Assembly: GCA_030041305.1 (NCBI GenBank)
Contig: JASHOC010000098.1
Span: 1 to 59,862, forward strand
Reading direction: 5' to 3'
Origin: Acidobacteriaceae bacterium
Lineage (GTDB): Bacteria > Acidobacteriota > Terriglobia > Terriglobales > Acidobacteriaceae
Length of the DNA: 59,862 nucleotides
A program made the position numbers and the translations under genes. The notes under the pieces are model-generated. The model had not been told where the DNA came from and made no database searches. It saw nothing but the letters and a program-made list of their open reading frames with translations. This document shows, piece by piece, positions 1 through 9,263 of this stretch; positions within the stretch are counted from its first letter, which is position 1; every line of letters begins with the position of its first letter.

Positions 1-1
1 G

Positions 2-136
2 TTCCGCTTCAATCGTAGAAAGTCGCGCCGCCGGGGAATGCTGTTCTACCGGCTGCTGGAGAACGCCCTGGTCACAAAACCATCCCGCTACCGGCCATCG
101 CGAGCAAACTCGCCCACCGGAAAGCACAACCAGTAG
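2..136 (+). pseudogene. C-terminal remnant of an IS1595/ISXO2-like transposase
   Basis: The frame beginning at base 2 is open from the window edge and stops at TAG 134-136, giving 44 residues. It contains RFNRR and then LFYRLLE, the signature I know from the extreme C-terminus of IS1595-family (ISXO2-like) DDE transposases. Only the tail is visible, so whether the gene is complete upstream cannot be told. The stretch after the stop (137-180) has a GGGAGCTACCCC motif that might belong to the element's end, but no matching terminal repeat is in the window. The family call is from motif memory only. Confidence 0.5.
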
Positions 137-437
137 TGGTTACTGTACTAAGGGAGCTACCCCACTTGAAGAAAATACCCGAACTGCGGGCCTTAACAGT
201 AAGTGGTTGATCTTGCTGAAGAAGTTAGCCAGGGGAACCACTCGCGGCCTTGACACGAACCGGAAGAAAGCAAAAACATTCCTCGGCGGCTAACGCCGGA
301 AGTCCATTTCAGCTGATTTAGCGGTGCGGGACCAGAGGGTTCTCCGCCGCGCCCCTTCCAATCTGAGGCCGGGGATGATTTCTTCGCAGCCCGTAAGGGA
401 GCCCGCCGCCCAGAACGACGGCAGGCTCAGAATCGAA
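137..437. other. intergenic stretch, nothing recognised
   Basis: This stretch lies between the transposase remnant and the 3' end of the minus-strand TonB receptor. I see no plausible gene, hairpin with T-run, or RNA. The frames open here are shadows of the receptor gene. Confidence 0.5.
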
Positions 438-3400
438 CTAGAACGTAACTCGGCCGGAGATTTGCAAGATTCTTGGATTGTTGTACTGGCTGGTGATCCA
501 GCCGAATTCCGAATTGCCAACCTGGCTGTTCGGGCTGCCGAACTGAACGCGGTTGAAGAGGTTGAAGGCTTCGACACGGAAGTCGAGGGTGGCGTATTCC
601 CGGATGGGGAAATTCTTGAACAGCGACATATCCCAGTCGGCCACGCCTGGCGTGCGCAAAGTATTGTCGGTGCGCGATTCGTTGCCATACGCGAAAGGAT
701 TGAAGACCGGGCTGCTGGAAATGGTCTGACTTTCGAAACAACCGCTATTAAAATATGTCTGCGGCGCCGCTCCGCCTATGCGGTTATAGATCGATCCGCT
801 CAGCTTTTTGGCGCAACCCGGAACCACGTCGGGCCTTTGCGTGCCTTGGAACGCATAGGTGGAGAGGTCATTGGTCACGTCAGAGATGCCCAGCGGATAA
901 CCTTCCTGGAAGGTGCTGATGCCTTCCAGTCCCCAGCCGCCGATGAGTTCGTTGGCTACTCCGTTGAGGTGCGAGAGGAGCAACTGGCCGTTCCCGATGG
1001 GCAGCTGATAAAGGTAACTGACCACGAGACGCTGGCGGGCGTCGAAGCTCGACAGTGAGTATTCACCGGGGATGTTGTTATAGTCCTGCGGGCCGGCCGT
1101 CGTGGTCGAATCCAGCCAGGAAGTCAGATACTCGGCGTTGGTCATCAGCTTCGAGAAGGCATACGAGCCCAGGATCGTGCCGCCATTCGACATGCGCTTC
1201 TGCAGCTTGAGCTCCAGCGCGTTGTAGTTGCTGATGCCGATATATTGGCCGCTGTTACCGAGGCTTCCGTACTGGGGGAACGGCCGGTCGAGCTGGTTCT
1301 GAGTTACGGTGGGATTCTCGAGAATGCCCTGGGTGATGACTGGGTAAAACGGATTCGCCACCTGTTGGTTGAGGAAGCAGCTTCCGAAGTTGCCGGTAGA
1401 GCAATTGGGATCGGCTTTGGCTTGCGCAATCACGCTGTCCGAAAGCGGGTTGATCGAGAAGCTCATGGGAAGATGATCGCCACGCAACCCGGAGTAAGTT
1501 GCCGTGAGGGCTACGCCCAGCGGGAACTGGTGCTCGACGGATACATTCCACTGATACGTTTCGCCATTGGGCTCGTTGGCGTAGAGGGCCTGGGGATTGC
1601 CGCCGAGCAAAATCTGCTGGTAGTCGGGATTACGATGCGGCGGCGCCTGCAGCCCGTTGGGGTACGGATTGTCCAAGGTGTTGTTAGTCGTATATACGCC
1701 GTTTACGTAATTATTGGGCGTCTCCTCGCCGTTGGTGGTGCTTACCATGAGGTTATTGAGGAAGTTGACGCCGGCCTGGAGCGGGGCCTCGGGGAACTGG
1801 AGGTCGGCGGGGATGACGAACTTGCCCCAGGCGCCGCGCACCACCGTGCCGTTGGTGACGCGATACGCCGCGCCGAACCTGGGCGACCAGTCATCCCAGA
1901 CCTCGTTGCGGACGCCGGCCTCCGGATGCTGCGGCGTGCTGACCAAGTCGAACGCCCCGAGAACGGGAGCGCCGTTGTTGGTGACCAGCGGGTTCACTTC
2001 CTTGGGGTTGAACGTGTCGGCCCAGCCGTGCCGCGCGATGTAGACGCCGGGAACCTCGTAGCGCAGACCTAAGGTGAGCGTCAGCTTGTTGGTCGGCACC
2101 CAGGTATCTTCAGCGAAGTAGCCCTGGTAATAGAGGGTCTGGAAGGTTGGGGGCGCAGTTTGCACGGTTTGCGAGGAACTGTTGGACACATACCCCAATT
2201 CAAAGGAGGCAAGCCCGTTGCCGGTGGTTCCAGGCGACGAGACGTTCTGAGAAGTGAAGACGTTGTCAAAGGTGAAGACGCCGCCCGGGTCGTTGTTCTG
2301 GAAGTAATCCATTTCCAGCCGGCGGAGGTCGATGCCGAACTTGAAGGTGTGTTGCTTCCAGATCTTCTGATAGGTCGAGGCAATCGTGTAGTTGTTATTG
2401 ATGGAGAAAATGTAGCCGGCCGAGCCTTCGGTGTAACTGATGGGCCCCGAAATGCTCATAACGGGCACGGCAGTGGATTTAGGCAGGTTATTGAGGGCGC
2501 CGAAATCCATGTACCCCGGCCAACCGAAGGCCTGGCTTTCATTGAGGCCCAGAAAGGCAGGCGTGCGCACATAGTTCCAACGCAGGTAAGAGAGATGCAC
2601 ATCGGCGACGGAGGTGGGGTTGAAGACGTAGGTGTCACCGATGACACCCTGCTGGGTGGTGAAGGCTTCAGGAGAGATGGGGTCGCCGGTGATCAGTCCG
2701 TTGCCATAGGGCTGGGTGCCGATGTTTGCCGATTTCCACCAGGTATAGCGCTCGAAAGCGGTCTGTTTGGAGCTAAAAACCTGATCGCCGCGAAGGGTGA
2801 ACTGATCGTTGCGCCCGCCAGCCGTGGCCAGGGTGGAAAAATTGTTCACCGGACCCTCGGCAGTCATGGTTCCAGTTTCATTCGGTTTCGCATAGATTCC
2901 TGTGCCGGCAATGGCGCCAGGCATCGTCGAGGGAAAGGCCAACAGGTTCTGGGCAACAGCGCTCAAGCGGCTGGGGGGAATAACGTTGAGCTTTCCGTTA
3001 TAGGAAAACTGCTGCCGGGTAGGTTGGCCTGCGACGCACGCCGGGTTGCCGTTGTAGCCGCAGGTGGTGGTTGGATCGTAGATGGGCGCGGTGATGGCGG
3101 AGAAGTCGCCCGTTAGCTCCGCCGGCGTAGGAACCGTATTCAGAAATGGGTAGCCTTCCGTCTGCCGGTATCCCTGGTAATCGCCGAAGAAGAACAGCTT
3201 GTCGCGCTTGATGGGTCCGCCGATATTGGCGCCGAACTGGTTCTGGTGCCACGCCTGCCTGCCCGTGCCCTCGCGATTGGCAAAGAACGTGTTGGCGTCG
3301 AGCACGGTGTTGCGCAGATACTCGTAGGTTTCGCCGTGGAACGCGTTTGTGCCGGACTTGGTGCTCATGTTGATGACGCCGCCGGTGTACATGCCGAATT

Positions 3401-4109
3401 CGGAGGTGTTGTTGTGGGTCTGGACGTTGAATTCCTGGACGACGTCCTGATCCATCACCAGCTCGACCGTGTTGCCGTAGGAGGTGTTGACGGGGGCGCC
3501 ATCGACGAGCACCGACCCTTGATTCGCGTTGCCGCCGTCGATCTGATAATTGCCCGCCGCAAAGACATTCTGGCCCGTGAGATTGCCGAAGGAGCTGCCT
3601 TGCGGAACCACGCCGGGAACTAACGCGACCAGGGCGAGCACGTTTCGCCCGTTGAGCGGCAGGGTTTGGACGGCATTGCCTTCGACAGCCTGACCGAGCG
3701 AGGCGCTCTCAGTTTGCATGATGGGCGGGGCGGCGTTGACGACGACTTGCTGGCTTTGCGAACCGACCTCCATTTTCACGTCGACGCGCGCCTGCTGGTC
3801 GACAACCACGTCGATGGGGCTGCGGGAAAAGTGCTTGAACCCGGAGTGATCGACATCGACACTGTATTCTCCGCGTGGCAGGGACAGAATCTCGTAGTTG
3901 CCTTGTCCATCGGTGACGGCGGATCGCTTTTCGCCCGTCGACGTGTTGGTCACGGTGACTGTGGCTCCGGGCAGCACGGCGCCCGAAGGATCGCTTACGG
4001 TGCCAACAATGGCGCCGAAGATGTTTTGCGCATGGGCGGAAACCGTCAGGAAGGCAACGGCCAAGAACGCGAGCGCAAGGATGCAGAATACCGCCTTGGA
4101 AAGCTGCAT
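438..4109 (-). CDS. Oar-like TonB-dependent receptor with N-terminal carboxypeptidase-regulatory-like domain
   Basis: This is a 1223-residue outer-membrane protein. The chosen start is the ATG at 4109, because GGAGG (bases 4115-4119) sits just upstream; an in-frame TTG at 4121 would place the ribosome site inside the gene. Residues 1-28 form a Sec signal peptide ending AHAQ. Residues about 33-110 form a carboxypeptidase-regulatory-like Ig fold (GTVSDPSGAVLPGATVTV). A plug follows (LPLNGRNVLAL, and GGVINMSTKSGTN near 245-260), then a long beta barrel ending in the aromatic RVTF. In this family such proteins import large substrates using TonB energy; the substrate here is unknown. It faces away from the rest of the cluster and has its own promoter (-35 at 4217-4222, -10 at 4193-4198) plus an operator-like palindrome. 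A paralogue is encoded at 13791. Confidence 0.93.
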   Translation of the reverse strand: MQLSKAVFCILALAFLAVAFLTVSAHAQNIFGAIVGTVSDPSGAVLPGATVTVTNTSTGEKRSAVTDGQGNYEILSLPRGEYSVDVDHSGFKHFSRSPIDVVVDQQARVDVKMEVGSQSQQVVVNAAPPIMQTESASLGQAVEGNAVQTLPLNGRNVLALVALVPGVVPQGSSFGNLTGQNVFAAGNYQIDGGNANQGSVLVDGAPVNTSYGNTVELVMDQDVVQEFNVQTHNNTSEFGMYTGGVINMSTKSGTNAFHGETYEYLRNTVLDANTFFANREGTGRQAWHQNQFGANIGGPIKRDKLFFFGDYQGYRQTEGYPFLNTVPTPAELTGDFSAITAPIYDPTTTCGYNGNPACVAGQPTRQQFSYNGKLNVIPPSRLSAVAQNLLAFPSTMPGAIAGTGIYAKPNETGTMTAEGPVNNFSTLATAGGRNDQFTLRGDQVFSSKQTAFERYTWWKSANIGTQPYGNGLITGDPISPEAFTTQQGVIGDTYVFNPTSVADVHLSYLRWNYVRTPAFLGLNESQAFGWPGYMDFGALNNLPKSTAVPVMSISGPISYTEGSAGYIFSINNNYTIASTYQKIWKQHTFKFGIDLRRLEMDYFQNNDPGGVFTFDNVFTSQNVSSPGTTGNGLASFELGYVSNSSSQTVQTAPPTFQTLYYQGYFAEDTWVPTNKLTLTLGLRYEVPGVYIARHGWADTFNPKEVNPLVTNNGAPVLGAFDLVSTPQHPEAGVRNEVWDDWSPRFGAAYRVTNGTVVRGAWGKFVIPADLQFPEAPLQAGVNFLNNLMVSTTNGEETPNNYVNGVYTTNNTLDNPYPNGLQAPPHRNPDYQQILLGGNPQALYANEPNGETYQWNVSVEHQFPLGVALTATYSGLRGDHLPMSFSINPLSDSVIAQAKADPNCSTGNFGSCFLNQQVANPFYPVITQGILENPTVTQNQLDRPFPQYGSLGNSGQYIGISNYNALELKLQKRMSNGGTILGSYAFSKLMTNAEYLTSWLDSTTTAGPQDYNNIPGEYSLSSFDARQRLVVSYLYQLPIGNGQLLLSHLNGVANELIGGWGLEGISTFQEGYPLGISDVTNDLSTYAFQGTQRPDVVPGCAKKLSGSIYNRIGGAAPQTYFNSGCFESQTISSSPVFNPFAYGNESRTDNTLRTPGVADWDMSLFKNFPIREYATLDFRVEAFNLFNRVQFGSPNSQVGNSEFGWITSQYNNPRILQISGRVTF

Positions 4110-4160
4110 TGTGACCTCCAATCAGGGGAACGCGGGGGGAAGTTTTTCGGTTTCGAACTA

Positions 4161-4175
4161 TTGCACCATATGCAA
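4161..4175. promoter_or_regulatory. palindrome TTGCA-N5-TGCAA, possible operator
   Basis: TTGCA (4161-4165) and TGCAA (4171-4175) form a perfect 5-bp inverted repeat with a 5-base spacer. The core GCACCATATGC resembles GCATCATATGC at 13457-13467 in front of the other Oar-like receptor. It lies about 18 bases downstream of the predicted -10 box, a position where repressors often bind. The regulator is unknown. Confidence 0.45.
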
Positions 4176-4192
4176 CGAACTTTGCAGGCAGA

Positions 4193-4222
4193 ACATTAAC
4201 ACCGCGTAATCACGATAGTCAA
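4193..4222 (-). promoter_or_regulatory. sigma70-type promoter for the Oar-like receptor
   Basis: Read on the minus strand, TTGACT (4217-4222), an 18-base spacer and TAATGT (4193-4198) match the -35/-10 consensus well. They lie about 85 bases upstream of the receptor ATG at 4109. The 18-base spacing is the same as in the two promoters upstream of the second receptor. The rest of the intergenic region to 4498 shows nothing recognisable. Confidence 0.5.
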
Positions 4223-4498
4223 GATAAGATTTCAGGGAACTGCGGCGGAGATAAAACGGCCCGCGGCGAGATGGGATGTTGCTGATTATGGGCGGGTTGG
4301 CAAAGCGCCGCAGAAAGGCGCGCCAGACGTGTTTTGGGCGGGGATGAGGCGGTGAAGATGAAGCGGTGAAATTGACTGGACCACGGGGCGTCCTTCGAGG
4401 AGCTGCGCCCGCGCGTTGTGCGCATGGCGAAAAAAGAAGGCTCGGCGAGGAAGCGAACGGCGCATTGCGCAATACGAACCAGCGACTTCGTATTGAGG

Positions 4499-5506
4499 CT
4501 ATTGGGCCGCCGGTGACGCAAGGGAGGACGCGCGCTGGTGCGGAGCTTGACCAGGGCCGGCGATGACGCCGTTCGAGAGCAGCCAGGAGACCGACTCCTG
4601 CACCGCCTGGAGCGGTGTATAACGCGGCTCGTAGCCGAGCAGGCGTCGCGCCTTCTCGATGCTGCAATGAGGCGAGTGGCGCATATGGTCTTCCGTGACG
4701 GCGGCGTCGCGTTCCGACACGGATTGCTTCCATTCACGGAAGGGCAGAAAGCGCAGGTTGGGCGGCTGGCCGAACCAGGCCGCCATCTGCTCGGCGTAGC
4801 CGCGCAGAGTGAGCGCGGAGGCGGCCACCACATGGAAGCTTTGTCCGAGCGCCGCTTCGCGGTTGCGGATGGCGAGCAGAAACGCGCGTGCTACGTCTTC
4901 GGCGTGCACGTGCTGAACGGTCTCCATGCCGAAGTTGGGAAGGCATACTTCATCGCCCCGCATGAGCGCGGCGAAGACGGCGGTGTTGAAGTTGCCGGCC
5001 GGATTGACGGGCGCCCAGCCCGGACCGACGATATGGCCGGGATGGACAATGGTGACGGGCAGGCCGGTTTCGCGCGCCTGCGCCAGTAGCCAGGCTTCGA
5101 TGGCGGCCTTGCGGATGCCGTAATCGCCAAATGGCTGGCGCGGCCGATCTTCCGTAGTGGGAATGGACGCGCTGGGGCCATGCACCCAAATCGTGCCGCA
5201 GTTGAGCAAATGCGTCTGCTTGCCGCGCAACGCGCCGGCGAGTTGACGCGCGCTCGCCGGGTGATAGCAGGTGAGGTCGATGACGGCGTCGGCTTCGAGA
5301 CGTGCGATGCGTTCGCCGAATGAGCCTGCATCTTCTTCCGCGGCGCGGTCGAGATGACAATAGGCGATGGCGCCCCATGCGGGATGCTCGCGATAGGGCT
5401 GGCGCTGGCCGCGGCAAACACAGGTCACTTCATGTCCGGCGTCAACGAGCATGGGTGTGAGGTAGCTGCCAATGTGGCCCGTTCCTCCAATCACGGCTAC
5501 GCGCAT
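4499..5506 (-). CDS. NAD-dependent epimerase/dehydratase (extended SDR)
   Basis: This 335-residue protein has the Rossmann motif GGTGHIG near residues 7-13 and a YGIRK (YxxxK) catalytic pair preceded by NCGTIWVHG. It also has the long substrate-binding C-terminal half typical of nucleotide-sugar epimerases and related extended SDRs. The start at ATG 5506 is preferred over the ATG at 5530 because GGGAGG lies at 5515-5520, 8 bases before it. It probably oxidises, reduces or epimerises a sugar-like substrate with NAD(P) in the cytoplasm. It is transcribed divergently from the transketolase-like gene. The exact substrate cannot be told. Confidence 0.85.
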   Translation of the reverse strand: MRVAVIGGTGHIGSYLTPMLVDAGHEVTCVCRGQRQPYREHPAWGAIAYCHLDRAAEEDAGSFGERIARLEADAVIDLTCYHPASARQLAGALRGKQTHLLNCGTIWVHGPSASIPTTEDRPRQPFGDYGIRKAAIEAWLLAQARETGLPVTIVHPGHIVGPGWAPVNPAGNFNTAVFAALMRGDEVCLPNFGMETVQHVHAEDVARAFLLAIRNREAALGQSFHVVAASALTLRGYAEQMAAWFGQPPNLRFLPFREWKQSVSERDAAVTEDHMRHSPHCSIEKARRLLGYEPRYTPLQAVQESVSWLLSNGVIAGPGQAPHQRASSLASPAAQ

Positions 5507-5719
5507 CTCCAGCACCTCCCTGCCCTGCATTCCGCTTGCCGGCGCCGGGCGCGAGCGCGGACGCCGGAACGGTTTGACACCGCCGAATTGGCAAACTTAT
5601 AGTAGATTTCGATTACGCAACGGGAGTTGCATATTAAGCATCATAGTTTGGCCTGCGCGGAATCTGCCGCCGATGCGCCGTTGACGCGCGGAGCCCGCGG
5701 GGACGGAGGATTCAAGGGC

Positions 5720-7873
5720 GTGCACGCTTCTGCTTCCAGTGTAGGTCCGACGCGGCGTGCGATCCGCGACCCCTTTGCTTCGCGAGCGTCGTTGCTGCGC
5801 CAAGGCATGCTGCGACTGCTGGCGGTGAAGGACTCCGACATCCGCATCCTGACGGTGGAGCAAAGCCGCGATGCGGTGGATAACGGCCTGCACTCCGGCG
5901 GCGCGATGTCCGCAGTGATTCCGCTGGCGGCCTTGTTCTATGGCGGCGGCCTGCGGCTCGATATCGAAGACCCGACGCGCCGCGGCCAGGACATGTTCAC
6001 GCTGAGCAAGGGACACGCGGTGGCGGCGCTGGCGTCGATCTACGCGGATCTGGGCTATTTCGATGTGAGCGTGCTGAAGAACTCGCGGTCGTACGACAGC
6101 ATTCTCAACGGCCATCCCGGGCCGGTTCTGCCCGGCATCCAGATTGCAACCGGTCCGATGGGCCAGGGCATTGGCGTGGCGCAGGGTTTCGCGATCGCCG
6201 GCCGCGCCGAACCGCGTTTCGATTCCTATTGCGTGACGGGCGACGGCGAATTGCAGGAGGGCACGGTGTGGGAGGCCGTGATGTACGCCGGTCAGAGCCA
6301 TCTGGATAACTTCTGCGTACTCGTGGACCGCAATCACGGACAACTCGACATCCATACGAAGACGGTTTACCCCATGCCCGATCTTGCCTCGGTGTTCCGT
6401 GCCTACGGATGGGAAGCCGTGGATGTGGACGCGACGCAATACGACGGAGTTCTGGCGGCGCTGGAGCGCTTCCGGCTGGGAGTGCGCAACGGCAAGCCGA
6501 CAGCCATCATTTGCCACGCGACCAAAGGCTACGGAGCTTTGTCGGACTTTCTCAACAAGCACAAAGTGACCGTGCCGGATGCGCTGGGCGCGCAGGAGTT
6601 GGCGATGCAGCAGGAGCGGCGCGGCAAGCGCGTCGCCGAAGTGGTGGCGTTCCTGGCGCAATTGAGCGATGAGCCCGCAGAGGCGGAGGTGCGGGGGCTG
6701 CTTTTCGAAGCGGCGCGCGCGATGCACCTGGAGATCCGCCTGGATGGCGGCGAGGGAACGGTGCGGTCGGTTCCCGGGCCGGTGATTACCGGACGCGTGC
6801 CCCGGCGAGACAAGCGCATTCGCTATAACCCGGCGCTGCTGCCGAAGATCGATCGCGCGAAAAGCTATACCGCCGCGGCGATCGTGACGGGGGCGATGAA
6901 GGTGTTTGCGCTGGATGATCGGGTGGCGTCGATCGACTCCGATCTGGCTTCGACCAGCGGGCTCGAAGGCGGCGTGGCGGCCGTGGATCAGCAACGCGCC
7001 CTCAATGTGGGCGTAGCTGAGGCCAACATGATGCTGATCGGCGAGGCCTTTGCCGCGCTGGGCGGGAACGTGTGGGTGAGCACCTTCTGTCCGTTTTTCA
7101 ACTGGCAGGTGATGCGCCGCATCGCGGTGGGCCAGCAAGAACGGCTGGAGTCCATCGAGATGGCCAACGGCTGGTTGAGCGAAGGCCACGGGCTGGACCT
7201 GACTTTCCTGGCCACCGCGGCTAACTTTGAAACACGGACCAACGGCGCCACGCACATGGGCAACGACGACACTACAACTTTCGACGCCGTGGCCCACTTG
7301 AAGATCATCGACGTCTCCTGCCCGCAGCAATTGCTGGCCATTATGAAGTGGATTATGGAAGGCAATCGAGGCCTGATGTATGTGCGCGTGATGCGCACCG
7401 AGGCCGCGGTGCTCTATTCCGATGACTATGAGTTCGAGTTCGGCAAGGGATACCGCCTGCGCGAGAGTGCGGAGGAGAGAGCGGTCATCATCAGCAGCGG
7501 GCGCGGGGTGCATGAGGCGCTGCAGGCGGCGACGATTCTCTCCGCGCGCGGCATTGAGGCCGGCGTAGTGGACATGCCCTCAGTGGACGGCGAAATGCTG
7601 ATGGAGTTAGCGGCGTCAGGCAAGCTGGTGGTGTTTGCCGAACAGAACAACGGCTACCTGTGGCAGAACTTTTTGAAGACGCTGTACCGGCGGCGGCGCG
7701 ATTTCGGGGCGGACGTGTTGGAGCGGGTGGCGACGATTTCGACTCTCGACGCGCGGGGCGAAGCGCAGTTCGTTCATTCGGCCACGTATGAGCAGTTGAT
7801 CGCCGCATTCGGCCTGAGCCCCAGCGCCATTGCCGACACGGTCGCCAATCGCCTGGGCGCGCGGCGAGCATAA
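5720..7873 (+). CDS. transketolase-like TPP enzyme, N- and C-halves fused
   Basis: This is a 717-residue protein if GTG 5720 is the start, chosen because GGAGGA lies 9 bases before it; the same frame stays open back to a TTG at 5627. Residues about 20-330 are the TPP-binding half, with SKGH (96-99), NGHPG (near 130) and GDGELQEG (174-181). GDGELQEGTVWEA is the form I know from split (two-subunit) bacterial transketolases rather than the TktA type. The pyrimidine-binding and C-terminal domains follow (TSGLEGG.., RVMRTE.., EQNNGYL). In the family, enzymes move two-carbon units between sugar phosphates. In this catabolic setting a specialised C-C cleavage is equally possible. A cupin gene follows 29 bases downstream. 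Confidence 0.85.
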   Translation: MHASASSVGPTRRAIRDPFASRASLLRQGMLRLLAVKDSDIRILTVEQSRDAVDNGLHSGGAMSAVIPLAALFYGGGLRLDIEDPTRRGQDMFTLSKGHAVAALASIYADLGYFDVSVLKNSRSYDSILNGHPGPVLPGIQIATGPMGQGIGVAQGFAIAGRAEPRFDSYCVTGDGELQEGTVWEAVMYAGQSHLDNFCVLVDRNHGQLDIHTKTVYPMPDLASVFRAYGWEAVDVDATQYDGVLAALERFRLGVRNGKPTAIICHATKGYGALSDFLNKHKVTVPDALGAQELAMQQERRGKRVAEVVAFLAQLSDEPAEAEVRGLLFEAARAMHLEIRLDGGEGTVRSVPGPVITGRVPRRDKRIRYNPALLPKIDRAKSYTAAAIVTGAMKVFALDDRVASIDSDLASTSGLEGGVAAVDQQRALNVGVAEANMMLIGEAFAALGGNVWVSTFCPFFNWQVMRRIAVGQQERLESIEMANGWLSEGHGLDLTFLATAANFETRTNGATHMGNDDTTTFDAVAHLKIIDVSCPQQLLAIMKWIMEGNRGLMYVRVMRTEAAVLYSDDYEFEFGKGYRLRESAEERAVIISSGRGVHEALQAATILSARGIEAGVVDMPSVDGEMLMELAASGKLVVFAEQNNGYLWQNFLKTLYRRRRDFGADVLERVATISTLDARGEAQFVHSATYEQLIAAFGLSPSAIADTVANRLGARRA

Positions 7874-7902
7874 ACGCAATTTCCCCATCCCACGAGGTCC
7901 CC

Positions 7903-8289
7903 ATGAAACTGCCCATTGTCGACGAGAACAGCATTGAAGCTCTGAATCTTCCCGGCCGCGACCTGCGCTGGGTGGTGACGAAGGAAAACACCGGCGCGAA
8001 TCATTGCACCATGTGCGTGATTGAGGTGCAGCCCGGCCAAACGGTGCGGCCGGCGCACTCGCATCCCAACGGGGAAGAAGTGATCTATATTGTCCAAGGC
8101 TCGGGGAGGGTGATGATCGAGGGCGTCGTGGAACCGGTGAAAGCCGGCTGCGCGGTGCTCTTTCCGCAAGGACAGATTCACATGCTGCAGAATTCGGGAA
8201 GCGAGCCGATGAAAGTGGCCTGCTTCTTTGCGCCGCCGTCCGATCTAAGCACGTACAAGTTCTTCGAGGAAATTCAGTTTCCCGAATAA
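7903..8289 (+). CDS. single-domain cupin protein
   Basis: This 128-residue protein is a small beta-barrel cupin. Motif 1 is PAHSHPNGEEVIYIVQG, with metal ligands His, His and Glu. Motif 2 is AGCAVLFPQGQIHMLQN, with the third His. A GAGG precedes the ATG. It sits 29 bases after the transketolase-like gene and is probably co-transcribed. Cupins of this size bind a divalent metal and may act as isomerases, epimerases or dioxygenases, or may bind sugars. The sequence does not decide which. Cytoplasmic, as no signal peptide is seen. Confidence 0.85.
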   Translation: MKLPIVDENSIEALNLPGRDLRWVVTKENTGANHCTMCVIEVQPGQTVRPAHSHPNGEEVIYIVQGSGRVMIEGVVEPVKAGCAVLFPQGQIHMLQNSGSEPMKVACFFAPPSDLSTYKFFEEIQFPE

Positions 8290-8317
8290 GCAGGAAGCCG
8301 GGCGATTCACAGCCAGG

Positions 8318-8433
8318 TAGGGCACTTCTCCTTCACATGTAGCCCCTGCGATTTCAATCGAAGGTGGCGATTCTTTGGGGAATCGCCACTTGAGCTCCCG
8401 GCTTCGGCGTACAGCAGAAGGAGAAGTGCTATA
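8318..8433. mobile_element. 116-bp MITE-like element, variant family
   Basis: The ends TAGGGCACTTCTCCTTC (8318-8334) and its imperfect inverted copy (8417-8433, reading TATAGCACTTCTCCTTC on the other strand) are 17-bp terminal inverted repeats with two mismatches. Both begin with TA. In the centre, GTGGCGATTC (8364-8373) and GAATCGCCAC (8380-8389) form a perfect 10-bp stem with a 6-base loop. It has the same design and nearly the same length as the 117-bp elements at 35144, 39105 and 50975, but a different end sequence. It is non-coding. Confidence 0.65.
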
Positions 8434-8528
8434 GGGGACGACGGCATTTGCTCGCGGTGCGTCCGACGGATGCGTGCGGACGCAAAGATGAAATTCAAGG
8501 TTCGCGCGGCTGGAAATGCGGGCCCCGA

Positions 8529-9263
8529 TCAGCTCATGACCCATCCACCGTTGACGTTGATGGTTTGTCCGGTGATGTAGCCATTCATCGCCAAAAGGAC
8601 CGCAATATCCGAGATTTCATCGACGGAACCGAACCGGCCTACCGGAATATGGTTCACGCTGGCGCGGAGATTGTTGCGCGTCATGTCGGTTTCGATGAGA
8701 GCGGGAGCAATGGTGTTGACGGTGATGCCTTCGGTGGCGAGATACCGTGCGTAGTAGTGGGTGAGCCCTAACATACCGGCCTTCGACGCGGCGTAATGCG
8801 GCCCAACGACGCCGCCGATTTGCGCGGCTACCGAAGAAACATTGATGATGCGGCCCCACTTGCGCTTGCGCATGGCAGGGACGAAGGCCTGCGTGACGAG
8901 AAAACAGGACTTGAGATTGATGTCGATCAGCTCGTCCCAATCGCGCTCGGTGATTTCATCCAAAGCCTGGGGGCGGGAAACGCCCGCATTGTTGACGAGA
9001 ATGTCGACTTTGCCCATGCGGGTTAGCGCTTCGCGGGCGAGGCGCTCCACCTCACTGGCGACGGAGACATCGGCCTGAACGCCGATCGAGCGGCGTCCCG
9101 AGGCGAGAATTTTCGCTTCGACGGCTTGCGCGTCCTGGGCGCGATTGCGGTAGTTGAGAATCACGTCCGCGCCGGCCCCGGCCATCGACAATGCAATCGC
9201 ACGGCCAATGCCTCGGCTGGCTCCGGTAATCAGAGCGACTTTTCCCTGAAGGTCTTTCATCAT
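8529..9263 (-). CDS. short-chain dehydrogenase/reductase, FabG-like
   Basis: This 244-residue classical SDR has the cofactor motif GASRGIG near residue 15, NNAG, the catalytic NVSS serine, and YAASK with the Tyr/Lys pair. It ends with the usual TGQTINVNGGW. The length and motifs match 3-oxoacyl-ACP reductase-like SDRs. In this catabolic neighbourhood, oxidation of a hydroxyl group on a sugar or ring compound is as likely as a role in lipid synthesis. Two adjacent ATG codons (9263 and 9260) could serve as start. It is convergent with the cupin gene, with the MITE between them. Confidence 0.88.
   Translation of the reverse strand: MMKDLQGKVALITGASRGIGRAIALSMAGAGADVILNYRNRAQDAQAVEAKILASGRRSIGVQADVSVASEVERLAREALTRMGKVDILVNNAGVSRPQALDEITERDWDELIDINLKSCFLVTQAFVPAMRKRKWGRIINVSSVAAQIGGVVGPHYAASKAGMLGLTHYYARYLATEGITVNTIAPALIETDMTRNNLRASVNHIPVGRFGSVDEISDIAVLLAMNGYITGQTINVNGGWVMS

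Noticed and set aside
324..1058. Long plus-strand frame opposite the first receptor
   Set aside because: It is the antisense of the receptor's barrel region, with no family sequence, signal peptide or ribosome site.
5597..7513. 638-codon minus-strand frame
   Set aside because: It is the complement of the transketolase-like gene and is His/Arg-rich, as expected for an antisense frame in GC-rich DNA.
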